A stretch of DNA of 8,124 bases from Lentisphaeria bacterium UBA7640 (GTDB taxonomy: Bacteria > Verrucomicrobiota > Lentisphaeria > Victivallales > Victivallaceae): the NCBI GenBank assembly GCA_002483765.1, contig DLIO01000130.1:1-8124 (forward strand), read 5' to 3'. The notes beneath the pieces are model-generated. The model ran no database searches. It was given only the letters and a program-made list of their open reading frames with translations, and was not told the origin of the DNA. Position 1 is the first letter of the stretch. The number at the start of each line of letters is the position of its first letter. The position numbers were made by a program, and so were the translations under genes. Positions 1 through 6,315 of the stretch are shown in pieces.

Positions 1-7
1 TATTATA

Positions 8-649
8 ATGTCTACTCGACAAATAGTTATCAGTGCTGGGCCGACTCGTGAACGCATCGATGCGGTTCGCTTTATTACTAATTTTTCAACGGGGAAAATG
101 GGCTATGCGCTTGCTGCCACGGCGGCTGCCGCTGGTCATCAAATCATTTTAGTTAGCGGTCCGTCCACGTTATCTGTTCCGGACGGTGTCAAAATTGTAC
201 AAATTGAGAGTGCTGCTGAAATGGCGGAAGCGGTCCATGCCGCCGCGATTGACGCTGACGTTGTCATCATGGCCGCCGCCGTCGCAGATTATCGTCCAGT
301 CATTAAACTGGCGCACAAAATGAAGAAAAGTGAAGGAAATCTAACCCTTGAACTCGAACGTACTGAAGATATTTTAGCCACTCTGGGTAGAAATAAAAAT
401 CCCAATTGTATTTTGGTTGGATTCGCGGCTGAAACTGACAATCTTTTGGAGAATGCGCGCGCTAAACTTGAACGTAAAAACTTGGATTGGATTGTTGCGA
501 ATGACATCAGCAACTCTGAAATCGGGTTTGGTTCTGATAATAACGCGGTTACTTTAATCAGTCGCGATCAGCGCTGTATCGAGCTGGAAGCGGATTCGAA
601 AACCAAGATCGCTCAGAAAATATTAGAATACGTGCTTAAAAAATCGTAA
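8..649 (+). CDS. coaB: Phosphopantothenate--cysteine ligase (CoaB, DFP domain)
   Basis: The product (213 aa) joins cysteine to 4'-phosphopantothenate with nucleotide activation, the second step from pantothenate to coenzyme A, in the cytoplasm. Visible CoaB motifs are the nucleotide-binding start SAGPTRE (9-15) followed by RFITNFSTGKMG (21-32), the MAAAVADYRP segment (88-97), the lysine-rich KMKK (104-107) and GFAAET (138-143) followed by VANDIS (163-168). The length fits the CoaB half alone. In many bacteria this domain is the C-terminal half of a CoaBC fusion with the decarboxylase CoaC. Only seven bases precede the ATG and contain no in-frame stop, so a fusion cannot be formally excluded. 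However, the protein begins right at the domain edge, and the bases TAATG (6-10) could be an upstream stop overlapping this start, which fits a separate coaC just outside the window. The function is clear; the exact start is slightly less so. Confidence 0.93.
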   Translation: MSTRQIVISAGPTRERIDAVRFITNFSTGKMGYALAATAAAAGHQIILVSGPSTLSVPDGVKIVQIESAAEMAEAVHAAAIDADVVIMAAAVADYRPVIKLAHKMKKSEGNLTLELERTEDILATLGRNKNPNCILVGFAAETDNLLENARAKLERKNLDWIVANDISNSEIGFGSDNNAVTLISRDQRCIELEADSKTKIAQKILEYVLKKS

Positions 650-665
650 AACCTTAATCCAGCCG

Positions 666-737
666 TAAAACCATTAAATTACCTCTTTAACCTGCTTGCT
701 ATTCATCGGTTCCGATGTAATTTAACCGGATGTTTTA
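666..737 (+). other. Nested inverted repeats, candidate structured leader of yajC
   Basis: The 148-base gap between coaB and yajC holds a layered inverted repeat. TAAAAC (666-671) can pair with GTTTTA (732-737). After a small internal loop, TTAAATTAC (674-682) pairs perfectly with GTAATTTAA (717-725). Inside lies CATCGGTTCCGATG (704-717), a near-perfect palindrome that can form its own hairpin and shares its last G with the long-range stem. No clean run of T follows the outer stem, so it does not look like an ordinary terminator of coaB. It could be a structured 5' leader controlling yajC-secDF, an operator-like palindrome, or a chance product of AT-rich sequence. The pairing is seen; the role is inference. 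Confidence 0.4.
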
Positions 738-783
738 TATGATTAAAAATGAAATAGTAACGTTAAAAGATTAACAATTAAAG

Positions 784-789
784 AAAGGA
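784..789 (+). promoter_or_regulatory. Ribosome binding site deciding the yajC start
   Basis: AAAGGA lies 2 nt before the ATG at 792 but 8 nt before the ATG at 798. The second spacing is normal, so the yajC start is placed at 798. The two candidate proteins differ only by Met-Lys at the N-terminus. Confidence 0.6.
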
Positions 790-797
790 AAATGAAA

Positions 798-1127
798 ATG
801 TTCAACGCTCTCACTATTGCTCAGGCTTCCCCCGCTCAACCTCAAGGTTCTCCCAATTTTCTTATCACCATGGTACCGTTCGCTCTCATCATCATCGTGA
901 TGATTTGGATGACCAGCCGCGGGCAGAAAAAACAACAACAAAAGCGCCAACTGATGATCGATGGCCTGCAACGTGGTCAACGCGTTATCGCTGTTGGTGG
1001 TCTTTATGGTAAAATCGTTGAAATTAAAGATCAAACTTTCATCATTGAAATTGCCGATAACGTGAAGATTGAAGTAGCGAAATTTGGCATCAGTACTCCA
1101 GTTGACGAAACTGCTATCACGAAATAA
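798..1127 (+). CDS. yajC: Sec translocon accessory subunit YajC
   Basis: This 109-aa inner-membrane protein associates with SecDF and the SecYEG channel in protein export. A short polar, Pro/Gln-rich N-terminus is followed by one membrane segment (about residues 21-39, FLITMVPFALIIIVMIWMT). Next comes a very basic, Gln-rich stretch (QKKQQQKRQ) and the family's small cytoplasmic domain with the pattern LQRGQRVIAVGGLYGKIVEI, matching the usual L.KGD.V.T.GGI.G.V of YajC. The length is typical. The ATG at 792 is also possible and would add two residues; 798 was chosen from Shine-Dalgarno spacing. The gene lies 21 bases before secDF on the same strand, the classic yajC-secD-secF order, so the two are very likely cotranscribed. 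The long AT-rich gap before it contains inverted repeats that may matter for expression. Confidence 0.93.
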   Translation: MFNALTIAQASPAQPQGSPNFLITMVPFALIIIVMIWMTSRGQKKQQQKRQLMIDGLQRGQRVIAVGGLYGKIVEIKDQTFIIEIADNVKIEVAKFGISTPVDETAITK

Positions 1128-1148
1128 ACTTAAAAAAGGCACCATAAG

Positions 1149-3713
1149 ATGAATAAACGGCCTTATGCTCTCAGGTTAACTATCGCTGTCATTGTTATGG
1201 CTGTTTTTGGCCTCTCAATGTATCCTTTGACGCCTCGCGATTTCTATGAAACGCTGAACTCATTGGCAAGAAACAACAACGACCCGACAATAACAAAAGT
1301 TATTGACGCAGCCAAAGAGAAACAACAAAGTGATCCTCGCATCTATTCATCCCAAGCTATATTGGATGTCGCAGATGAAACAAGCACTGATCTGACACAG
1401 TTGGTTAAAGGTGTTGACCTTCAGGATAATCGCGACGTCATCAGTTTAGTGCGGAAAAAATCTGCCAGCTCGATTCGCCTCGGTATGGATCTCAACGGGG
1501 GAGTTGAATTCTTACTCGAATTAATTCCTGAAAAGCAAGAAACTATTGATGCCGACGGCAAAAAGAAAATTTTCGATGCCGCTGACCGTTTTGATCACTT
1601 TCGTGACATTGCCATTGAAACCCTCCGTACCAGAATGGAGAGCCAAAAGATTTTTGAATCTGAGATATCCCCTGCCGGTGGGCGTTTTATTTCACTTCGT
1701 GTTCCGATTGTCACTAAAGAGGAAAAACTCAAGCTTCTTGAGTTAATAAAAATGAGCGCGAAATTGCGTTTTTGTCTTGTTCACGAAAAAAGTGAAAATT
1801 TAGTGCAGGAATACTTGGCCAATCCAGAAGGGTTTATACCTCCAATCGGTTATTCCATGATGGAAACTACGGATATCGCAAAAGATAAAAAAACTATCAA
1901 ACGTCACTATTTGGTTAACCTTGCTCATCCTGAAATGGACGGTAAAGGGATTGCCGAGGCCTGGCCGAGCACCGACCAATACGGCCAACGCAAAATCATA
2001 CTGCGTTTCAATAGTCAAGGGCGGCGTGATTTTGCTGATGTTACAACTAAAAATATTGGTCGCCAACTCGGCATCGTGTTAGACAATAAACTTTATTGCG
2101 CACCAGTAATCAATGACGCCATAACTACTGGCAGTGCCGAAATCTCTGGACGTTTTTCCACCGAAGAGATTCAAAATATTTCCAATGCTTTAACCAGTGG
2201 TAGTTTGCCACTTCAAATCCGCATTGATGGCATGTTCGACACTGATCCTACGCTGGGTGCTGATAACGTTCGCCAAGGCATTTTTGCTGGAGTTATCGCC
2301 ATGTTCATAGTCGGTATGTTCATGATGTTTTACTACAAAACGTCTGGAGTTATCGGTGTGATTGCGTTGCTTTGCAACTTTGTGGTATTGCTTGGTGCAA
2401 TGGCGGCGTTCGACTCCACGCTAACGCTACCGGGGATTGGCGGTATTGTTCTAGCTATCGGTATGTCCGTTGACGCCAATATCCTGATATATGAGCGTAT
2501 TCGAGAAGAACTCAGTGCAGGACGCAGCATTGTCAACGCCATTGACAACGGTTATAGCCGTGCCTACACTGTTATTATCGACTCTAACTTGACCACGTTT
2601 TTCGTCGGGTTGATTTTAATGTATTTCGGAACTGGTGCGGTAAAAGGTTTTGCGGTTACTTTGTGTCTAGGAATCGCTTCCTGTATGTTCACTGCACTAT
2701 TCCTAACCCGTTTACTTTTCGATTTACTGGATCGTTTCAGCACGATTAAAAATTTGTCCATGCGGCAGTTATTTGCACGCCCAGCTCTCCAGATCATGAA
2801 GTATCGCTTTGTTGTATTATGGATTGCGATAATCTTGGTCGGTTCCAGTTTAGCGGTTGGAGCGATACGCGGTGGCTCATCATTCAGTATCGACTTTACT
2901 GGCGGTCAGCAGATAACTTTTGACTATAAGAATGCTATTCCACAAACCGATATTGAAAACGCGCTTACAGATGCCGGTTATACCAATACTCGGATTGCTT
3001 ACAAATCGAGTAGCGGTGGTGCAGAGAAAAAATTAGAAATCGTGGTTCCCGCCTCTGGCAAAGAATCGTCTGGTGACGCGGCATCTGACAGCAGTCGGAT
3101 TAGCCAACTGTTAACCAATAAATTCCCTGATGCAAAATTCTCGGGTTCTCAAGAGAATTCAGTTGGAGGATTGGTGGGGTGGCAGTTTACCAAAATGGCG
3201 TTGTTCGCAACCTTAGTCGCTTTTGTCGGCATCATGTTCTATGTTGCTATGCGTTTTGAGTTCAATTACGGCTTTGCGGCAGTAATTGGGCTTGTGTATG
3301 ACATAATTGTCAGTGTCGGCATCTATCTAGTTTGTGGACGTCAGATCTCATTGCCAGTCGTGGCTTCAGTGTTAACAATTATCGGATATTCAATCAATAA
3401 CTCAATTGTTATTTTTGACCGTATTCGAGAAAATGAAAAACTTGGCGTTGATCCGTCATTCTGGAATGTAATTAGCTTGAGTGTCAATCAAACTCTGAGC
3501 CGAAGCGTACTGACCTCTGCAACCACTCTCGTGGTGTTGGTGATCATGTTCTTCTTCGGTGGTATTTCAATTAATGACTTTGTCTTTATGATGGGAATCG
3601 GTATCGTTGTTGGGTTCTTCTCTTCAATGTATATCTGTACTTCACTTATCGGTGTTTGGCACGGCGATAAGAAAGTCCATGCAGCCAAGAAGGCCACAAA
3701 GAAGATCGCATAA
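1149..3713 (+). CDS. secDF: Fused protein translocase subunit SecDF
   Basis: This single 854-aa polypeptide carries both SecD and SecF, which use the proton (or sodium) gradient to help pull proteins out of the SecYEG channel on the outer face of the membrane. The first membrane segment is at about 8-26. The SecD periplasmic P1 domain opens with SSIRLGMDLNGGVEF (107-121). The SecD membrane block follows from about 376 and contains GGIVLAIGMSVDANILIYERIREE (431-454) with the conserved Asp442. The SecF half starts with a membrane segment at about 553-573, then SFSIDFTGGQQI (578-589), and has the block VLTIIGYSINNSIVIFDRIREN (741-762) and QTLSRSVLTS (781-790, Arg785). The position that is normally Asp in the SecF motif GYS(I/L)ND is Asn751 here (codon AAC). 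The C-terminus is Lys-rich. AAGG at 1136-1139 serves the start. A GC-rich hairpin 11 bases after the stop ends the unit. SecDF fusions occur in several phyla, so the fusion itself is not diagnostic. Confidence 0.97.
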   Translation: MNKRPYALRLTIAVIVMAVFGLSMYPLTPRDFYETLNSLARNNNDPTITKVIDAAKEKQQSDPRIYSSQAILDVADETSTDLTQLVKGVDLQDNRDVISLVRKKSASSIRLGMDLNGGVEFLLELIPEKQETIDADGKKKIFDAADRFDHFRDIAIETLRTRMESQKIFESEISPAGGRFISLRVPIVTKEEKLKLLELIKMSAKLRFCLVHEKSENLVQEYLANPEGFIPPIGYSMMETTDIAKDKKTIKRHYLVNLAHPEMDGKGIAEAWPSTDQYGQRKIILRFNSQGRRDFADVTTKNIGRQLGIVLDNKLYCAPVINDAITTGSAEISGRFSTEEIQNISNALTSGSLPLQIRIDGMFDTDPTLGADNVRQGIFAGVIAMFIVGMFMMFYYKTSGVIGVIALLCNFVVLLGAMAAFDSTLTLPGIGGIVLAIGMSVDANILIYERIREELSAGRSIVNAIDNGYSRAYTVIIDSNLTTFFVGLILMYFGTGAVKGFAVTLCLGIASCMFTALFLTRLLFDLLDRFSTIKNLSMRQLFARPALQIMKYRFVVLWIAIILVGSSLAVGAIRGGSSFSIDFTGGQQITFDYKNAIPQTDIENALTDAGYTNTRIAYKSSSGGAEKKLEIVVPASGKESSGDAASDSSRISQLLTNKFPDAKFSGSQENSVGGLVGWQFTKMALFATLVAFVGIMFYVAMRFEFNYGFAAVIGLVYDIIVSVGIYLVCGRQISLPVVASVLTIIGYSINNSIVIFDRIRENEKLGVDPSFWNVISLSVNQTLSRSVLTSATTLVVLVIMFFFGGISINDFVFMMGIGIVVGFFSSMYICTSLIGVWHGDKKVHAAKKATKKIA

Positions 3714-3724
3714 TATCAATTGCT

Positions 3725-3759
3725 TAAATTGGCGCGCGCATTATGCGCGCGCTAATTTA
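3725..3759 (+). terminator. GC-rich hairpin between convergent secDF and HIT genes
   Basis: TAAATTGGCGCGCGC (3725-3739) pairs with GCGCGCGCTAATTTA (3745-3759) across the loop ATTAT, giving 15 pairs with one G-U. The core is a run of eight alternating G-C pairs. On the plus strand the right arm ends in TAATTTATTAAT, a weak U-rich tail, so it probably terminates the secDF transcript. It sits between two convergent genes and, being a palindrome, may also stop transcription of the minus-strand HIT gene, although the U-tract in that direction is poor. Confidence 0.7.
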
Positions 3760-3785
3760 TTAATGCTCAAAACTCTTGACGGCGT

Positions 3786-4292
3786 TCATGAAACTCCGTA
3801 TTTATCCCACGCGTCGCGGATTAATTCTGCGGTTGCTTCCAGTGACTCTGGAACGACTCTTAAATCACCGATTACTGGCATGAAGTTACAATCGCCGTTC
3901 CAGCGTGGCACCAAGTGCATATGGATATGATCGGCGATACCAGCTCCCGCGGCAAGTCCTAAATTAAATCCGACATTATAACCAGCTGGTTCCATCAGGT
4001 GGTCTAATATTTTTTTGCTGTCAATACATAGATCCATCATTTCACAGCGTTCATCGCGGCTTAGTTCAGCGATATCACCGATATGGCGGTAAGGAACGAT
4101 CAGCAAATGCCCGGAATTATAAGGATAACGATTGAGAATAACATAAACATCCTTGCCTCGATATACGATTAAATCTTCTTCCTGATAATTTTCAGCAGGA
4201 TTTTCCTGATCACACATGAAGCAACGTTTTTCCTTTCCTTCACGGATAAATTTGATACGCCACGGCGCCCACAGCGGTCTTTGCTCAGTCAT
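3786..4292 (-). CDS. HIT-domain hydrolase/phosphorylase, Ap4A phosphorylase type
   Basis: This 168-aa cytoplasmic protein belongs to the histidine triad superfamily, which cleaves nucleotide phosphoanhydrides such as diadenosine tetraphosphate. The triad is HIHMHLVPRW (122-131), with His122, His124 and His126. Upstream are a possible metal-binding pair Cys24-x-x-Cys27, the segment LNRYPYNSGHLLIVPYRH (53-70) and YNVGFNLGLAAGAG (105-118). The opening RPLWAPWR, the YPYN.GHL..VPYR segment and the triad followed by NGD.NFMPVIGD resemble, from memory, the mycobacterial Ap4A phosphorylase Rv2613c more than small HinT proteins. The frame is open up to 4346, but I chose the ATG at 4292 because GAGG at 4303-4300 lies 7 nt ahead. 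The ATG at 4298 would be too close to it, and the extra upstream residues do not look like this family. The gene is convergent with secDF and divergent from rpmE, so it is probably transcribed alone. The exact substrate cannot be read from the sequence. Confidence 0.88.
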   Translation of the reverse strand: MTEQRPLWAPWRIKFIREGKEKRCFMCDQENPAENYQEEDLIVYRGKDVYVILNRYPYNSGHLLIVPYRHIGDIAELSRDERCEMMDLCIDSKKILDHLMEPAGYNVGFNLGLAAGAGIADHIHMHLVPRWNGDCNFMPVIGDLRVVPESLEATAELIRDAWDKYGVS

Positions 4293-4299
4293 AAACATT

Positions 4300-4303
4300 C
4301 CTC
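4300..4303 (-). promoter_or_regulatory. Ribosome binding site deciding the HIT gene start
   Basis: On the minus strand GAGG precedes two in-frame ATG codons. Spacing is 1 nt to the ATG at 4298 and 7 nt to the ATG at 4292, which supports the second. Confidence 0.6.
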
Positions 4304-4365
4304 GAGAAGTTTTAAATTTTAGATTACATGGAGAGTCGTAAAACAAACTAACATTTGCACGGTAA

Positions 4366-4396
4366 ATTATAAGATTAATTCCTTAACGGCTCCTAA
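4366..4396 (-). promoter_or_regulatory. Candidate promoter of the HIT gene
   Basis: On the minus strand a perfect TATAAT is at 4371-4366. The best -35 candidate is TTAGGA (4396-4391), a poor match with a 19-nt spacer. If used, transcription would start near 4359, about 65 bases before the HIT start codon. The -10 is good; the -35 is weak. Confidence 0.35.
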
Positions 4397-4422
4397 ACAT
4401 ACTATTTTACTCTAAACATTAA

Positions 4423-4450
4423 TTGCAAATTCAGTTTTTTAAACTATATT
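4423..4450 (+). promoter_or_regulatory. Candidate promoter of rpmE
   Basis: TTGCAA (4423-4428) and TATATT (4445-4450) are separated by 16 nt in the AT-rich gap ahead of rpmE and are oriented to transcribe it. The spacer contains a small palindrome, AGTTT-TTT-AAACT (4433-4445). Initiation near 4457 would give a leader of roughly 57 nt, with AAGG (4501-4504) as Shine-Dalgarno 9 nt before the start codon. I saw no other gene or RNA in 4293-4513. Confidence 0.45.
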
Positions 4451-4513
4451 TTATATCCTCTAACTAAATATAAATCATAGCTAGTAAATAACAACAACAC
4501 AAGGTTTTGGAAA

Positions 4514-4726
4514 ATGAAAAAAGACATTCACCCGAAATATGGCGATGCTAAAGTAATTTGCGCTTGCGGAGAAACCTGGGAAATCAAATCGGTTCTTCCA
4601 GAATTTCGCGTCGGTATTTGCGCAAAATGCCACCCATTCTTCACCGGCAAACAAAAATTCGTCGATACTGCAGGTCGCGTAGAACGCTTCCGTCAACGTT
4701 ACGGCGCTGCCAAAGCTGCTAAATAA
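4514..4726 (+). CDS. rpmE: 50S ribosomal protein L31
   Basis: This 70-aa protein of the large ribosomal subunit sits at the central protuberance near the bridge to the small subunit. The family pattern is clear from end to end: MKKDIHPKYGDA at the start, then CAC (Cys16, Cys18) and CAKCHPFFTGKQKF (36-49), then GRVERFRQRYG. All four cysteines are present, so this is the zinc-binding (C+) form rather than the zinc-independent paralogue. The length is normal. Translation ends in tandem TAA TAA codons. The gene is followed by an intrinsic terminator and then prfA on the same strand. The rpmE-prfA neighbourhood is common in bacteria. No zinc-uptake-regulator (Zur) type operator was evident upstream, which fits a constitutive C+ copy. 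Confidence 0.97.
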   Translation: MKKDIHPKYGDAKVICACGETWEIKSVLPEFRVGICAKCHPFFTGKQKFVDTAGRVERFRQRYGAAKAAK

Positions 4727-4739
4727 TAAAAAATTCTTT

Positions 4740-4786
4740 AACCTGCATAACTGTTTTTTAAGCTATGCAGGTTTTTTTATTTTTTT
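4740..4786 (+). terminator. Intrinsic terminator between rpmE and prfA
   Basis: AACCTGCATA (4740-4749) pairs perfectly with TATGCAGGTT (4764-4773) around a 14-nt T-rich loop. A run of T broken by a single A extends to 4786. It is a textbook rho-independent terminator starting 14 bases after the rpmE stop. The prfA start codon lies 17 nt beyond the T-run, leaving no obvious room for a separate promoter after the hairpin, so it may act as a partial terminator or attenuator within an rpmE-prfA unit. Confidence 0.85.
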
Positions 4787-4803
4787 GAACAACACTAAAT
4801 TAT

Positions 4804-5892
4804 ATGACTCCGCAAGACATTGAAAATTATATAGAGAAGTTACACGATCGTTCTGCTGAACTTGAAGAAAAACTCAATGATCCTTCAATTTATGCGCGTC
4901 CGGCGGAGTGTCGTCAAGTTTCACGTGAACATCAGAAGTTAAATCAACTTTTTGAAAACCACCAACGCTGGCAAGACGCTATCCATGAACGCGCTGATAA
5001 CGAACAGATGTTGGATGAAGAAAATGATCCTGAATTAAAAGAGCTGATTGAAGCGGATTTAGAAGCTTTGAATCTCGAAATTGTGAAATTGGAACAAACC
5101 ATTAAACTCGCCCTTTTGCCTCCTGATCCGAATGACTCTAGGCCTGCAATCATTGAAATTAGACCCGCTGCCGGCGGCGATGAAGCGACGCTTTTCGCAG
5201 GAGAACTTTATCGCGCATACCTTAAATTTGCTGATAGCGAAGGCTGGAAAGTTGAAACTCTTGACATCATGCAAAGCGATCTCGGCGGGATTAAGAATGT
5301 TGCGTTCTCAATTGAAGGCGAAGATATTTTTGCGACGATGAAATTTGAGTCCGGAGTACATCGCGTCCAACGCGTGCCAGCGACTGAATCAGGTGGACGA
5401 ACCCACACTTCAACCGTAACAGTAGCCGTTTTAGCTGATGCGGAAGAGGTTGAATTAAACATAAAGCATGAAGAGTTCCGGTTTGATGTTTTTCGTTCAT
5501 CGGGCCCCGGAGGGCAATCTGTAAACACTACAGACTCGGCAGTGCGAATAACTCATATTCCAACCGGATTGACTGTCGTCAGCCAACAAGAGAAGTCTCA
5601 GCACCGCAATAAAGAGGTCGCAATGCGTATCATGCGTGCTAGATTGCTTGAAAAACTTCAACAAGAAGAAGCGGCTAAGCAAGCGGCGACTAAGCGTTCG
5701 CAAGTTGGGACTGGCGATCGTAGCGAACGTATCCGCACCTATAATTTTCCTCAGAACCGCGTTACTGATCACCGTTACAACATCTCTTTTTTCGATCTAC
5801 CCGGCCTGATGGAAGGAAATTTCCAAACTCTTTTGGCGGAAACTAGAATTGCTGATGCGGAACAGCGACTAAACGATGCGTTGGCAATCTGA
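4804..5892 (+). CDS. prfA: Peptide chain release factor 1 (RF1)
   Basis: RF1 recognises UAA and UAG in the ribosomal A site and triggers release of the finished protein. The 362-aa product has the usual length. The N-terminal helical domain (about 1-105) is rich in charged residues. The stop-codon recognition tripeptide Pro192-Ala193-Thr194 lies in HRVQRVPATESGGRTHTS, the RF1 type; RF2 would carry SPF. The catalytic GGQ is at 236-238 in RSSGPGGQSVNTTDSAVRITH. The C-terminal GTGDRSERIRTYNFPQNRVTDHR is also family-typical. The start is fixed by an in-frame TGA at 4786-4788 with no other usable codon before the ATG at 4804. No Shine-Dalgarno is visible in the 17 bases between terminator and ATG. 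The methyltransferase PrmC, which modifies the GGQ glutamine and is often encoded next to prfA, is not adjacent here. Confidence 0.97.
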   Translation: MTPQDIENYIEKLHDRSAELEEKLNDPSIYARPAECRQVSREHQKLNQLFENHQRWQDAIHERADNEQMLDEENDPELKELIEADLEALNLEIVKLEQTIKLALLPPDPNDSRPAIIEIRPAAGGDEATLFAGELYRAYLKFADSEGWKVETLDIMQSDLGGIKNVAFSIEGEDIFATMKFESGVHRVQRVPATESGGRTHTSTVTVAVLADAEEVELNIKHEEFRFDVFRSSGPGGQSVNTTDSAVRITHIPTGLTVVSQQEKSQHRNKEVAMRIMRARLLEKLQQEEAAKQAATKRSQVGTGDRSERIRTYNFPQNRVTDHRYNISFFDLPGLMEGNFQTLLAETRIADAEQRLNDALAI

Positions 5893-5930
5893 GCATATAG
5901 CAAAACAATTAAAGAAGAAGACTGCTAAAC

Positions 5931-5962
5931 TTAAAACTTTAATTTGACATAAAGAGTTTTAA
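5931..5962. repeat. AT-rich inverted repeat around a -35 box
   Basis: TTAAAACTTT (5931-5940) can pair with AAAGAGTTTTAA read back from 5962 to 5953, giving ten pairs including one G-U. The 12-nt loop contains the TTGACA of the promoter ahead of the small basic protein gene. No T-run follows, so it is a poor terminator for prfA. It may be an operator or chance. Confidence 0.3.
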
Positions 5963-5973
5963 AGGCATATTAA
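5944..5973 (+). promoter_or_regulatory. Promoter of the small basic protein gene
   Basis: A perfect TTGACA (5944-5949) is followed after 18 nt by TATTAA (5968-5973). Transcription would begin near 5980, giving a leader of about 50 nt that ends in AGAGG (6021-6025), 6 nt before the ATG. This suggests that the small gene is transcribed independently of prfA. Confidence 0.55.
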
Positions 5974-6031
5974 GAGTCTGTAATTTTTAAATAATAGTAT
6001 TAATTTTAACCATAAAGTTGAGAGGTAAAAA

Positions 6032-6184
6032 ATGTCACAACACCCAAGCCTGAAATCAAGCGGACAAATCAAGAAAAAAAGAAATGTCATGAAACGTTAT
6101 GAACGTATCGATGTCTTACGCGAAGAAAATCGCATTTCTGAGGATAGATTCTTCGCTCTGCCGAAAACCAAACCAGCTGAATAA
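6032..6184 (+). CDS. Small basic protein, Chlamydiae/Verrucomicrobia (PVC) family
   Basis: This 50-residue, Lys/Arg-rich protein begins MSQHPSLKSSGQIKKKRNVM, continues KRYERIDVLREENRISEDRFF and ends ALPKTKPAE. I recognise the conserved SxHPSLKS...RNV(L/M)KR(F/Y)ER...LPKT(K/R) signature of a short basic family that I recall from Chlamydiae, Verrucomicrobia and Lentisphaerae and that has been suggested to associate with ribosomes or rRNA; its biochemical role is not established as far as I know. Support that it is a real gene is strong: a good Shine-Dalgarno AGAGG 6 nt ahead, an upstream promoter-like sequence and a strong terminator 18 bases after the stop. The location after rpmE and prfA fits a translation-related role, but that is inference. 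No membrane segment, signal peptide or cysteine is present. It is too short for many gene-calling length cut-offs. Confidence 0.9.
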   Translation: MSQHPSLKSSGQIKKKRNVMKRYERIDVLREENRISEDRFFALPKTKPAE

Positions 6185-6201
6185 GCTCGACAAGTTTTAT
6201 T

Positions 6202-6239
6202 AAAAAAGCGGGATCAATTATTTGATCCCGTTTTTTTTT
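6202..6239 (+). terminator. Strong intrinsic terminator after the small basic protein gene
   Basis: CGGGATCAA (6209-6217) pairs with TTGATCCCG (6222-6230) around a 4-nt loop and is followed by nine T (6231-6239). An A-run before the stem (6202-6207) can extend the pairing with the T-run. It should end the small-gene transcript and insulate nagA, which therefore needs its own promoter between 6240 and 6315; I could not identify a convincing one there. Confidence 0.9.
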
Positions 6240-6315
6240 GTCAATTTCAAATCATTGCGAAGCACAGAGTGAGATTTTAACCGTAAAAGATAAAAAATGA
6301 CGGAGAAAAAGCTGT

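Noticed and set aside
738..743. TATGAT as a -10 box for yajC
   Set aside because: No acceptable -35 hexamer was found 15-19 nt upstream, so I did not list it as a promoter.
771..1145. Open frame on the minus strand covering yajC
   Set aside because: It is antisense to a clear YajC with family motifs; its own translation shows no recognisable domain.
3607..3930. Plus-strand open frame across the end of secDF, the hairpin and the HIT gene
   Set aside because: It overlaps two well-supported genes and a terminator and has no Shine-Dalgarno or family resemblance.
4293..4346. Longer N-terminus for the HIT protein
   Set aside because: The extra 18 residues do not fit the family, and GAGG with 7-nt spacing favours the ATG at 4292.
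6240..6315. Promoter for nagA
   Set aside because: TTGTCA (6238-6243) and TTGCGA (6255-6260) are possible -35 boxes, but neither has a convincing -10 at the right distance.
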